In this document: positions 54,325-61,945 of the stretch, piece after piece
Layout of the letters: each line of letters begins with the position of its first letter
Position numbering within the stretch: the first letter of the stretch is position 1
Assembly (NCBI RefSeq): GCF_030167915.1
Contig: NZ_JARGNB010000004.1
Location: 310,001 to 374,000 of the forward strand
From: Aquabacterium humicola
GTDB lineage: Bacteria > Pseudomonadota > Gammaproteobacteria > Burkholderiales > Burkholderiaceae_C
Length of the DNA stretch: 64,000 nucleotides
Direction: 5' to 3'
Notes under the pieces: model-generated
Databases searched by the model: none
What the model saw: the letters and a program-made list of their open reading frames with translations, nothing else
What the model was told of the DNA's origin: nothing
Made by a program: the position numbers and the translations under genes

Positions 54325-54966
54325 CTAACGCTGCAAAGGCGCGGCAAGGATCGGGAACAGCTTCTGCAGGCCGTCGGCCAGCAGCTCGACGGCCATCGCC
54401 GCGAGGATCAGCCCCATCAGCCGCGTCATCACGTTGATGCCGGTCGTGCCGAGCACCCGCGCGATGCGGCCCGAGGCCATGAACGCGACGTACGTGGCCA
54501 CGCCGATCACCACGCCATAGCCGACCAGCACCGCATGCTCGACGAGGGTGCGCGTCTTCTCGGCGTAGATCACCATCGTCGAGATCGTTGCCGGGCCGGT
54601 CAGCAGCGGGATGGTCAGCGGCACCACCGCCACCGACATGCCGGCATCGGCCTTCGCATGGCCCTCGTCGACGTCGTCCTTCTTGCTCTCGGCCGGCTGC
54701 GCATTGAGCATGTGCAGCGCCGACAGCAGCAGCAGCACGCCGCCGCCGACCTGGAACGACGCGATCGAGATGCCGAAGAAGTTGATGATGTGCAGGCCGG
54801 CGAGGCCGCTGATCGCGATCACGCAGAAGGCGGAGAACGACGCCACGCGCAGCGTGCGCTGGCGCTGCTCGCGCGACAGGCCTTGCGTCAGCGCGAGGAA
54901 GAACGGCACCGCGCCGATCGGATTGACGATCGCCAGCAGCGCGATCAGCGGTTTCAGCAGGTCCAT
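54325..54966 (-). CDS. MarC-family integral membrane protein
   Basis: 213 aa with six predicted helices. Family landmarks: LIALLAIVNPIGAVPFFLALTQGLS at the N-terminus, AFCVIAISGLAGLHIINFFGISIASFQVGGGVLLL, VVPLTIPLLTGPATISTMV, and TGINVMTRLMGLILAAMAVELLADGL. MarC proteins were once linked to multiple antibiotic resistance, but the role is unsettled. Six bases separate it from the upstream membrane protein; it is followed closely by creB, which suggests one transcript. Confidence 0.92.
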   Translation of the reverse strand: MDLLKPLIALLAIVNPIGAVPFFLALTQGLSREQRQRTLRVASFSAFCVIAISGLAGLHIINFFGISIASFQVGGGVLLLLSALHMLNAQPAESKKDDVDEGHAKADAGMSVAVVPLTIPLLTGPATISTMVIYAEKTRTLVEHAVLVGYGVVIGVATYVAFMASGRIARVLGTTGINVMTRLMGLILAAMAVELLADGLQKLFPILAAPLQR

Positions 54967-54972
54967 GGCGGT

Positions 54973-55896
54973 TCAGGGCGCCGGGTACGGCGGCGGTGCA
55001 GCGTCCGGGTCGGGGTGCACGGCGAGGAACACCGCGCAGAGGCCGCGAAGGTACACCACGCCGGGCAGCACGAGGCCGAACGCGAACACCGCGCCGGCGC
55101 CGGTGACCGCGGCGGCGGTGTACGGCCCCAGCCCCGGCGGCGTGCCGCGGCCGAACAGCGCCCCCAGCACCGGCTGCGGCGCGATGTCGAGCCCGACCAA
55201 CACCGTGGCCAGCGCGACCAGCAGCCGGCCGCCTGCCAGCAGCACGAAGGTGACGAGGCCGGCCACCGTCGCGCTGAGCAGGCTGACCGCGGCCGACAGC
55301 AGCAGCAGCTGGGTCACGCGGCCGCGCAGCTCGGTGCGCAGCAGGCGCAGCACGGCGCCGATGCGCAGCCCGGCCCACACGGCCGGCGCGGCCAGCGGTC
55401 CGACGAAGCCGACCAGCAGCAGCGCGGCCACGCCGAGCAGCGGCACCGCGAACGGCACCACGAAGGCGATCAGCGACGGACCCAGCAGCGTGGCCAGCCA
55501 CAGCAGTCCGGCGGCGCCCGCCAGCAAGGCCGCCATCAGCAGCAGCACGCACAGCACGACCACCAGCAGGCGGTGCCCGCGGCCCAGCGCATCGGCCAGC
55601 GCATCGCGGGGATGGCGCGGCGTGCGCCCGCAGGCCTCGTCCATCAGCACGATGCCGGTCGCATTGCTGCCGTAGAACACGACGAAGAAGGTGGCCGCCG
55701 CGGCCACGATGGCCCAGAGGTCGGATTGCGCGATCAGCGCGCGCCGGGTCGCCCACAGCAGCAGGCCGGCCAGCGCGGTGGTGGTCATCAGCAGGTAGAG
55801 CGCGCGCCCGTTGCGCACCGCATCGACGCTGGCCAGCACCATGTCGAGCGCCTGCAGAGGGGAAGGACCGGCATGTTGTACCCGCATCACAACCAT
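54973..55896 (-). CDS. Multi-pass membrane protein of unknown function
   Basis: 307 aa with about six to seven hydrophobic spans (first at residues 34-50). No recognised catalytic motif; LQALDMVLASVDAVRNGRALYLLMTTTALAGLLL and the later SNATGIVLMDEACG are its most distinctive pieces. Two start ATGs (55894-55896 and 55885-55887) are possible. It is the first gene of the leftward marC-creBCD-GMC series and diverges from the RRM gene by 196 bp. Confidence 0.78.
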   Translation of the reverse strand: MVVMRVQHAGPSPLQALDMVLASVDAVRNGRALYLLMTTTALAGLLLWATRRALIAQSDLWAIVAAAATFFVVFYGSNATGIVLMDEACGRTPRHPRDALADALGRGHRLLVVVLCVLLLMAALLAGAAGLLWLATLLGPSLIAFVVPFAVPLLGVAALLLVGFVGPLAAPAVWAGLRIGAVLRLLRTELRGRVTQLLLLSAAVSLLSATVAGLVTFVLLAGGRLLVALATVLVGLDIAPQPVLGALFGRGTPPGLGPYTAAAVTGAGAVFAFGLVLPGVVYLRGLCAVFLAVHPDPDAAPPPYPAP

Positions 55897-55953
55897 GATA
55901 CGTGCGGGTTAGCCCTTGGCCGACGTGGCTGGTCGCGTCCAAGACTTTGTGCC

Positions 55954-56092
55954 CATAATGGCACGAGGGGGTGGTTCGAGCCGTGTGCTTTGTCCGCCGC
56001 CTGTGGTGAGGGTCGCCTTTAGCTTGAGTGGTTCACGCTGGGTAGAAGCTCCACATCGTCTCTATATCGTTTGAAGAAGGAGCTTCCCCGTC
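55954..56092 (+). promoter_or_regulatory. Putative promoter and long leader of the RRM gene
   Basis: CATAAT at 55954-55959 is the best -10 match, with a poor -35 (TGGTCG) 18 bp upstream. If correct, the transcript has a leader of about 125 bases ending in a strong ribosome-binding site (GAAGGAG, seven bases before the ATG). Long leaders are common in cold-induced RNA-binding protein genes. Confidence 0.35.
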
Positions 56093-56593
56093 ATGGGAAA
56101 CAAGCTTTACGTGGGCAACCTCGCCTACTCGGTGCGCGACGAATCGCTGCAGACGGCGTTCTCGCAATTTGGCACCGTGACCTCCGCGAAGGTCATGATG
56201 GACCGCGAGACCGGCCGCTCGAAAGGCTTCGGTTTCGTTGAAATGTCGTCGGCGGCGGAAGCGCAGGCAGCCATGAACGCGATGAACGGCCAGCCGCTCG
56301 AAGGCCGGGCCATCGTCGTCAACGAAGCACGGCCGCGCGAAGAGCGCCCGGGTGGCTTCGGCGGCGGCGGCGGTGGTGGCCGCAGCCCGTACGGCAACCG
56401 CGGCAACTTCGGTGGCGGCGGCGGCAGCGGTGGTGGCGGCTACGGTGGTGGTGGCGGCGGTTACGGCGGCGGCGGTGGCGGCTACGGTGGTGGTGGTGGC
56501 GGCGGCTACGGCGGTGGCGGCGGCGGTGGCCGCAGCCCGTATGGCACCGGTCGCGGCCCGCGTGGCGGCGGCGGTGGCGGCCAGGGCTACTGA
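56093..56593 (+). CDS. RRM RNA-binding protein with Gly-rich tail
   Basis: 166 aa. A single RNA-recognition motif at residues 1-80: RNP2 LYVGNL, RNP1 KGFGFVEM, both intact with the aromatic residues that stack on RNA. From about residue 85 the tail is Gly-rich with repeated YGGGGGG and SPYGNR/SPYGTGR, resembling plant and cyanobacterial glycine-rich RNA-binding proteins. Probably an RNA chaperone for cold adaptation (family knowledge). Single-gene unit: strong RBS, long leader, and an intrinsic terminator 35 bp after the stop. Confidence 0.95.
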   Translation: MGNKLYVGNLAYSVRDESLQTAFSQFGTVTSAKVMMDRETGRSKGFGFVEMSSAAEAQAAMNAMNGQPLEGRAIVVNEARPREERPGGFGGGGGGGRSPYGNRGNFGGGGGSGGGGYGGGGGGYGGGGGGYGGGGGGGYGGGGGGGRSPYGTGRGPRGGGGGGQGY

Positions 56594-56627
56594 TCCCCGG
56601 CTCGCTGGTCGAGCCGACGCAAGAATG

Positions 56628-56650
56628 GGGCGCCTCTCGGCGCCCTTTTT
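56628..56650 (+). terminator. Intrinsic terminator of the RRM gene
   Basis: Perfect 7-bp stem GGGCGCC / GGCGCCC around TCTC, followed directly by TTTTT. Confidence 0.95.
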
Positions 56651-56695
56651 GCTTGTCAGCAGGCGCCTACGGGCGCCTGCGGCTCTTGCGCCCGG

Positions 56696-57481
56696 CTACT
56701 CGTGCTGCCGCCGCTTGCGCGGCCGGCCGGCGAGCAGGCGGTCGTACAGCGCGTTCGGCAACAGGCGCAGCAGCTTGGCGACGACGCCCATCTGCCACGG
56801 GATCACGCGGTAGCTGTCGCCGGCGACGATGGCCCGGAACGCGCGGTCCGCGAAGGCGTCGGCCGGCATCAGGAAGGGCATGCCGTAGCGGTTCTTCTGC
56901 GTCAGCGGCGTGTCGATGTAGCCTGGCGTGATGGTCACCACCTTGACGCCGAAGGGCCGGCATTCACCGCGCAGGCTTTCGCAGTAGCTGATCACGCCGG
57001 CCTTGCTGGCGCAGTACGCGCCATGTCCGGGCAGCCCGCGGATGCCGGCGACGCTGGCGATGCCGACGAGGCGGCCGCTGCGGCGGCGGCACATCGGCGC
57101 GACGAAGGGCTGGAAGGTCGCGGCCATGCCGAGGTTGTTGGTCTCGAAGGTGGCGCGCATCACCTCCAGGTCGGTGGGGTCCGCGGTGTCCATCCCGACG
57201 CTGATGCCGGCGTTGGCGATGACCGCGTCGGGCAGGCCGAAGTCGGCGATGCAGGCTTCGCCGGCGGCGCGGATCGATGCGAGGTCACGCACGTCGGCGG
57301 GGAAAACGCGGAAGCGGTCGGCCGCATAGCCCTGGGCCCGCGCCCACTGTTCGACCTCGGCGCCGCGCCGCGCAACCAGCGCCAGCCGCCAGCCTGCTGC
57401 ATGGAAGCGCGCCGCCAGCGCCTGGCCGATGCCGCTGGAAGCCCCGGTGATGAAGACGATGGGCGCCGGCGCGGTCGTCAT
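56696..57481 (-). CDS. Short-chain dehydrogenase/reductase
   Basis: 261 aa. Cofactor loop FITGASSGIGQALAARF near residue 10, NAGIS near 91, active-site Ser in GIASVAGIRG and the YCASKAG motif with catalytic Tyr/Lys near 162; PGYIDTP follows. A classical SDR with a basic C-terminus (GRPRKRRQHE). Its ATG overlaps the lptC stop (ATGA), so it is the last gene of the kdsD-kdsC-lptC transcript, where lptA normally stands in this order. A role in envelope lipid metabolism is possible but inferred. Confidence 0.9.
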   Translation of the reverse strand: MTTAPAPIVFITGASSGIGQALAARFHAAGWRLALVARRGAEVEQWARAQGYAADRFRVFPADVRDLASIRAAGEACIADFGLPDAVIANAGISVGMDTADPTDLEVMRATFETNNLGMAATFQPFVAPMCRRRSGRLVGIASVAGIRGLPGHGAYCASKAGVISYCESLRGECRPFGVKVVTITPGYIDTPLTQKNRYGMPFLMPADAFADRAFRAIVAGDSYRVIPWQMGVVAKLLRLLPNALYDRLLAGRPRKRRQHE

Positions 57482-58224
57482 GAGCTGCCTTCCTTGCGTC
57501 GTTCGGTGCCAGCCGGCGCGGTGGGTGTGCGAGCGCCCGGGCGGAAGGTCGAGCGCACCGGGCCCTGCAGCACGAGCTGGCGCGTCAGGTGGTCGTAGTC
57601 CAGGCCCGCGGCGCGCGTCTCGTCGCCGCCGCGCCGCACCTGCACCGGCAGGTGCGAACGCAGGCGTTCGAAGCGCAGGAAGGCATGCAGGAACTCGCCG
57701 TCGATCTGCAGCCGGTCGCCGCCCTCGACCTGGCTGATCACCTGCGCGCCGCCGATCAGCTGCACCTCGCTGCCGTCGCTGTTGGCGAGCGCGCGCCGGG
57801 CGCTGGCGTCGGTGGCGCGGCCATCCGGTGCGCGGGCGTGGATGCGCACACCGTCGATCTCGAAGTGGTCGGTGTCCGGGTAATGGCGCAGCACGTCGCC
57901 GTCGATGCGCACCGCGAAGCGGCCTTCGGCATCGAAACGGGTGATGCTGAAGCGGTGCATCGTGTAGTCGGGCTCGTGGCGCGGCGCCGACGGGCCCGCC
58001 GGCGCGTCGGGCGAGGGCGTGCGCTTGACCAGCCACCAGGTCGATGCGGCGAGCGCGGCCATCAGCAGCAGCGGCAGGTACGACGACAGCAGGTTGCGCA
58101 GCCGCAGGCCCCACGGCACCGGCTGCCGGCGTTCGGCCGGCGGCGCCAGCGGCCGCAGGCTGACGGGCACCTCCGGCAGGTCCGGCAGGTGCAGCTCGGG
58201 CGGCGGCGTCGCGCTGCTGGTCAC
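57478..58224 (-). CDS. lptC: LptC family lipopolysaccharide export protein
   Basis: 248 aa from a GTG; a later GTG is possible. A Pro-rich cytoplasmic start of about 45 residues, one membrane helix at about 52-68 (LPLLLMAALAASTWWLV), then a periplasmic beta-jellyroll with DYTMHRFSITRFDAEG, LRHYPDTDHFEIDGVRI, and LIGGAQVISQ. In the Lpt machine it passes LPS from LptB2FG to LptA. It lies 17 bp after kdsC. The N-terminal extension is longer than the about 190 residues of E. coli LptC. Confidence 0.86.
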   Translation of the reverse strand: MTSSATPPPELHLPDLPEVPVSLRPLAPPAERRQPVPWGLRLRNLLSSYLPLLLMAALAASTWWLVKRTPSPDAPAGPSAPRHEPDYTMHRFSITRFDAEGRFAVRIDGDVLRHYPDTDHFEIDGVRIHARAPDGRATDASARRALANSDGSEVQLIGGAQVISQVEGGDRLQIDGEFLHAFLRFERLRSHLPVQVRRGGDETRAAGLDYDHLTRQLVLQGPVRSTFRPGARTPTAPAGTERRKEGSS

Positions 58225-58241
58225 GGGGGGATGGCGGCGGC

Positions 58242-58820
58242 TCAGCGCCCGTCGAGCGTGCGCCGCGTGCCCTCGAGCAACGCCGCGTAGCGGCCGCAGG
58301 CCATCAGCAGGATGTCGCAGAACTCGCGTGCGGCGCCGGCGCCGCCGCGGGCGCTGGTCACGTGGTGCGCCAGCGCGCGGGCCTCGGCGTGGGCGTCGGG
58401 CGGCGCGCAGGCGAAGCCCACGCGTTCGAGCAGCGGCAGGTCGGGCCAGTCGTCGCCGATCGCGGCGAGCTCGCCGAAGCCGATGCCGAGCTCCAGGCAC
58501 AGCTGGTCGGCCACCAGCAGCTTGTCCGACGCGCCGTAGTAGGCGCGCTGCAGCCCCAGGTCGGCCACGCGCCGGCGCAGCGCCTTCGAGTCGCGGCCGC
58601 TCAGGATGATCGGCTCGATGCCGGCCTGCGCCAGCAGCTTCAGGCCGTGCCCGTCGAGCACGTGGAAGGCCTTCATCCGCTCGCCGTGCTCGTCGATGTA
58701 GAGCCGGCCGTCGGTCAGCACGCCGTCGACATCGAAAATCGCGGCCCGGATGCCGAGGCCGCCGCCCTGTGCGCGCAGCAGCAGCTCGGGCGGGAAGCTC
58801 AACGCCGGGCGCTGCACCAT
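58242..58820 (-). CDS. kdsC: 3-deoxy-D-manno-octulosonate 8-phosphate phosphatase
   Basis: 192 aa, HAD superfamily (C0 cap-less). AIFDVDGVLTDG near residue 28 holds the nucleophile Asp and general acid Asp; ILSGRDSKALRRRV is motif II; IGDDWPDLPLL near residue 120 is motif IV. Releases KDO from KDO-8-P for lipid A core synthesis. Its ATG shares a base with the kdsD stop (TGATG), so the two steps of the pathway are co-translated. Confidence 0.94.
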   Translation of the reverse strand: MVQRPALSFPPELLLRAQGGGLGIRAAIFDVDGVLTDGRLYIDEHGERMKAFHVLDGHGLKLLAQAGIEPIILSGRDSKALRRRVADLGLQRAYYGASDKLLVADQLCLELGIGFGELAAIGDDWPDLPLLERVGFACAPPDAHAEARALAHHVTSARGGAGAAREFCDILLMACGRYAALLEGTRRTLDGR

Positions 58821-59818
58821 CAGACCACCTTGGCGCGCATCAGCTCGCCGATGTGCAGCATGCCGACCAGGCGCTGCTCGGCGTCGGTCACCAGCACCGA
58901 GGTGATGCGGTGCGCTTCCATCAGCTCGGCGGCGGCGGCGGCCAGCGCGTCGGGGCGGATGGTCTTGGGCCGCGGATGCATCACCGCGCCGGCGGTCAGC
59001 GCGCGCAGGTCGTCGCCCTTCTCGACCTGGCGGCGCAGGTCGCCGTCGGTGAAGATGCCCAGCACGCGGCGCTCGGCGTCGACCACCACCGCCGCGCCCA
59101 GGCCCTTGGCCGACATCTCGCGCATCATCGCGGTGAAGCCGGTGTCGGCGCTGACCACCGGCAGCGCGTCGCCGGTGCGCATCAGGTCGGCCACGTGCAC
59201 CAGCAGCTTGCGACCCAGCGCGCCGCCGGGATGCGAACGCGCGAAGTCTTCCTCGCGAAAACCGCGCGCGTCGAGCAGCGCGACGGCCAGCGCGTCGCCC
59301 AGCGCCATCTGCGCGGTGGTGCTGGCGGTGGGCGCGAGGTTCAGCGGGCAGGCCTCCTGGTCGACGGCGCTCGACAGCACGATGTCGGCGTGGGCGGCGA
59401 GTGTCGACAGCGGCTTGCCGGTCATCGCCACCAGCGTGACGCCCAGGCGCCGCAGCGTCGGCAGGATGGCGGCCAGCTCCTCGCTCTCGCCGCTGTTGGA
59501 GATTGCCAGCACGACGTCGCCGGACGTCACCATGCCAAGGTCGCCGTGGCCGGCCTCGGCCGGGTGCACGAAGAACGCCGGCGTGCCGGTGGAGGCGAAC
59601 GTCGCGGCGATCTTGCGGCCGACATGGCCGCTCTTGCCCATGCCCATCACGATCACGCGGCCGGTGCAGGCCAGCATCGCCGCGACGGCGCGGGTGAAGT
59701 CCTCGCCCTGGCGCGCGGCCAGGCCGCTGATCGCCGCCGCCTCGATCTCGAAGGTGCTGCGCGCCAGCGCGAGCGCACGTTCTGCGCGTTGCGGGTCGAA
59801 GGGAATGGGTCGGCTCAT
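58820..59818 (-). CDS. kdsD: D-arabinose-5-phosphate isomerase
   Basis: 332 aa. SIS domain about residues 40-175: VIVMGMGKSGHVGRKIAATF, FFVHPAEAGHGDLGM, AISNSGESEELAAIL; then two CBS domains (about 205-330; VSADTGFTAMMREMSAKGLGA, LGIFTDGDLRRQVE, HRITSVLV). Makes arabinose-5-phosphate, the first step to KDO. ATG at 59816-59818 chosen as the family start. Divergent from the Kef-type antiporter with a 104-bp gap; heads the kdsD-kdsC-lptC-SDR operon. Confidence 0.95.
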   Translation of the reverse strand: MSRPIPFDPQRAERALALARSTFEIEAAAISGLAARQGEDFTRAVAAMLACTGRVIVMGMGKSGHVGRKIAATFASTGTPAFFVHPAEAGHGDLGMVTSGDVVLAISNSGESEELAAILPTLRRLGVTLVAMTGKPLSTLAAHADIVLSSAVDQEACPLNLAPTASTTAQMALGDALAVALLDARGFREEDFARSHPGGALGRKLLVHVADLMRTGDALPVVSADTGFTAMMREMSAKGLGAAVVVDAERRVLGIFTDGDLRRQVEKGDDLRALTAGAVMHPRPKTIRPDALAAAAAELMEAHRITSVLVTDAEQRLVGMLHIGELMRAKVV

Positions 59819-59922
59819 GGGGATGGCGGGGTCGCGGGGCGCTGATCGCTCGCGCAAAGCTGCGCTGGTGGCTCGCTTAGGATCGGGCATTCTAGGCAGG
59901 CGCATGGGCGCCACGCGCACGC

Positions 59923-61923
59923 ATGGCATCCCACCTCGAACTGGCGCTGTTGTACCTCGTGGCCGCGGTCTTCGGCGTGGTGGTCTGCCGTTCGCTGAAG
60001 CTGCCGCCCATCCTGGGCTACCTGGCGGTGGGCGTGCTGATCGGGCCGAAGGCGCTGGGCTTCGCCGCCGACTCCGCCGGCGTGAGCTACCTCGCCGAGT
60101 TCGGCGTCGTCTTCCTGATGTTCGTCATCGGGCTCGAGTTCAACCTGCCGAAGCTGCGCAGCATGCGCACGCTGGTGTTCGGGCTCGGGCTGTCGCAGGT
60201 CACGCTGACGATCGCCGGCGCCGTGCTCGGCAACGTGCTGCTCGCCGCCGCTTTCGCCTGGCTCGGCCGGCAGTGGGAGCTGTCCTGGCAGGGGGCGATC
60301 GCGCTCGGCGCCGCGATGGCGATGTCATCGACCGCCATCGTCGTCAAGCTGATGGCCGAGCGCCTGGAAATGGAGAGCGAGCATGGCCGGCGCGTGATGG
60401 GCGTGCTGCTGTTCCAGGATCTCGCGGTGGTGCCGCTGCTGGTGCTGATTCCGGCGCTGGGCGCCGGCGCCGAGCGCATGGCGCCGGCCCTGGCCTTCGC
60501 GCTGGTGAAGGCGGTGGCGGTGCTGACCTTGCTGCTGATGGGCGGCCAGCGCGTGATGCGCTGGTGGCTGACGCTGGTGGCGCGGCGCAAGAGCGAGGAG
60601 CTCTTCATCCTCAACCTGCTGCTGGTGACGCTGGGGCTGGCCTGGCTGACCGAGCATGCCGGGCTGTCGCTGGCGCTGGGCGCCTTCGTCGCCGGCATGC
60701 TGGTAGCCGAGACCGAATACAAGCACCAGGTCGAGACCGACATCCGGCCCTTCCACGACGTGCTGCTGGGCCTGTTCTTCATCACCATCGGCATGAAGCT
60801 GGACATGCGTCCGGTGCTCGAGCAATGGGGCCTGGTGCTGCTGCTGACGCTGGTGCCGGTGGTCGCGAAGGCGGTGCTGGTCGCGCTGCTGGCCTGGGCC
60901 TTCCGCGCGACGCCGGGCGTCGCGATGCGCACCGGCCTGTACCTCGCGCAGGCCGGCGAGTTCGGCTTCGTGCTGCTGACGCTGGGTGCCGACAACGGCC
61001 TGATCGCCGCGCGCTGGATGAGCCCGGTGCTCGCCAGCATGGTGCTGTCGATGCTGGCGACGCCCTTCGTCATCATGTACAGCAACCGCATCGTGATGCG
61101 GCTGCATGCCGGCGAGTGGCTGCTGCAGTCGGTGCAGCTGACCTCGATCGCCAAGAAGTCGATCCGCACCGAGGCCCACGTGATCATCGCCGGCTACGGC
61201 CGCAGCGGCCAGAACCTGGCGCGCCTGCTCGACACCGAGCACATCCCGTACATGGCGCTCGACCTCGACCCCGACCGCGTGCGCAACGCCGCCGCAGCCG
61301 GCCAGAGCGTAGTGTTCGGCGATGCCGCGCGCCTGCCCAGCCTGATGGCCGCCGGCCTGGCGCGCGCGAGCGCGGTCGTCGTCAGCTACCACGACACCGC
61401 GTCGGCGCTGAAGATCCTGCACCTGGTGCGCGAGCACGCGCCGCGCGTGCCGGTGATCGTGCGCACGATCGACGACACCGACCTCGAGAAGCTGCGCGAC
61501 GCGGGCGCCACCGAAGTGGTGCCCGAGGCGATCGAGGGTTCGCTGATGATGGCCGCGCAGACGCTGGCGCTGGTGGGCGTGCCGATGCGCCGGGTGATTC
61601 GGCTGACGCGGGACGCGCGCGATGCGCGTTATCGGCTGCTGCGCGGCTACTTCCACGGCGCCGACGACGACACGGTCGAAGAGCTGCAGCAGGAGCGGCT
61701 GGCGAGCATCGCGCTGCCGGTGGCGGCGGCCTGCATCGGCCAGAAGCTCGCGGACCTGGCGCTGCACGCGGTCGGCGTGAAGGTGGTCTCGGTGCGCCAG
61801 GCCTCGGGCCGCGTGGTGCCGGGCGACGACGAACTGCTGCTCGCCGCCGGCGACACGCTGGTCGTCTCCGGCCTGCCCGAGCCGCTGGCGCTGGCGGAGG
61901 AGAAGTTGCTGCGCGGCAGCTGA
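59923..61923 (+). CDS. Monovalent cation:proton antiporter-2 (KefB/KefC/YbaL type)
   Basis: 666 aa. Membrane part (about residues 1-385): twelve or so helices with LKLPPILGYLAVGVLIGP, FGVVFLMFVIGLEFN, and FQDLAVVPLLVLIP. The cytoplasmic TrkA-N/RCK domain (about 415-535) begins HVIIAGYGRSGQNLARLL and ends with a DTDLEKLRDAGATEVVPE switch. A TrkA-C domain (about 575-660) follows. A potassium or sodium efflux system gated by nucleotide; glutathione-adduct control is known for KefB/C but not shown here. The divergent position beside kdsD is conserved in many betaproteobacteria. Confidence 0.93.
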   Translation: MASHLELALLYLVAAVFGVVVCRSLKLPPILGYLAVGVLIGPKALGFAADSAGVSYLAEFGVVFLMFVIGLEFNLPKLRSMRTLVFGLGLSQVTLTIAGAVLGNVLLAAAFAWLGRQWELSWQGAIALGAAMAMSSTAIVVKLMAERLEMESEHGRRVMGVLLFQDLAVVPLLVLIPALGAGAERMAPALAFALVKAVAVLTLLLMGGQRVMRWWLTLVARRKSEELFILNLLLVTLGLAWLTEHAGLSLALGAFVAGMLVAETEYKHQVETDIRPFHDVLLGLFFITIGMKLDMRPVLEQWGLVLLLTLVPVVAKAVLVALLAWAFRATPGVAMRTGLYLAQAGEFGFVLLTLGADNGLIAARWMSPVLASMVLSMLATPFVIMYSNRIVMRLHAGEWLLQSVQLTSIAKKSIRTEAHVIIAGYGRSGQNLARLLDTEHIPYMALDLDPDRVRNAAAAGQSVVFGDAARLPSLMAAGLARASAVVVSYHDTASALKILHLVREHAPRVPVIVRTIDDTDLEKLRDAGATEVVPEAIEGSLMMAAQTLALVGVPMRRVIRLTRDARDARYRLLRGYFHGADDDTVEELQQERLASIALPVAAACIGQKLADLALHAVGVKVVSVRQASGRVVPGDDELLLAAGDTLVVSGLPEPLALAEEKLLRGS

Positions 61924-61945
61924 AGTCCGCGCCACCCGGGGACGG

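Noticed and set aside
56350-56590. Simple GGCGGT-type repeat tract
   Set aside because: It is the in-frame Gly-rich tail of the RRM protein, not a separate element.
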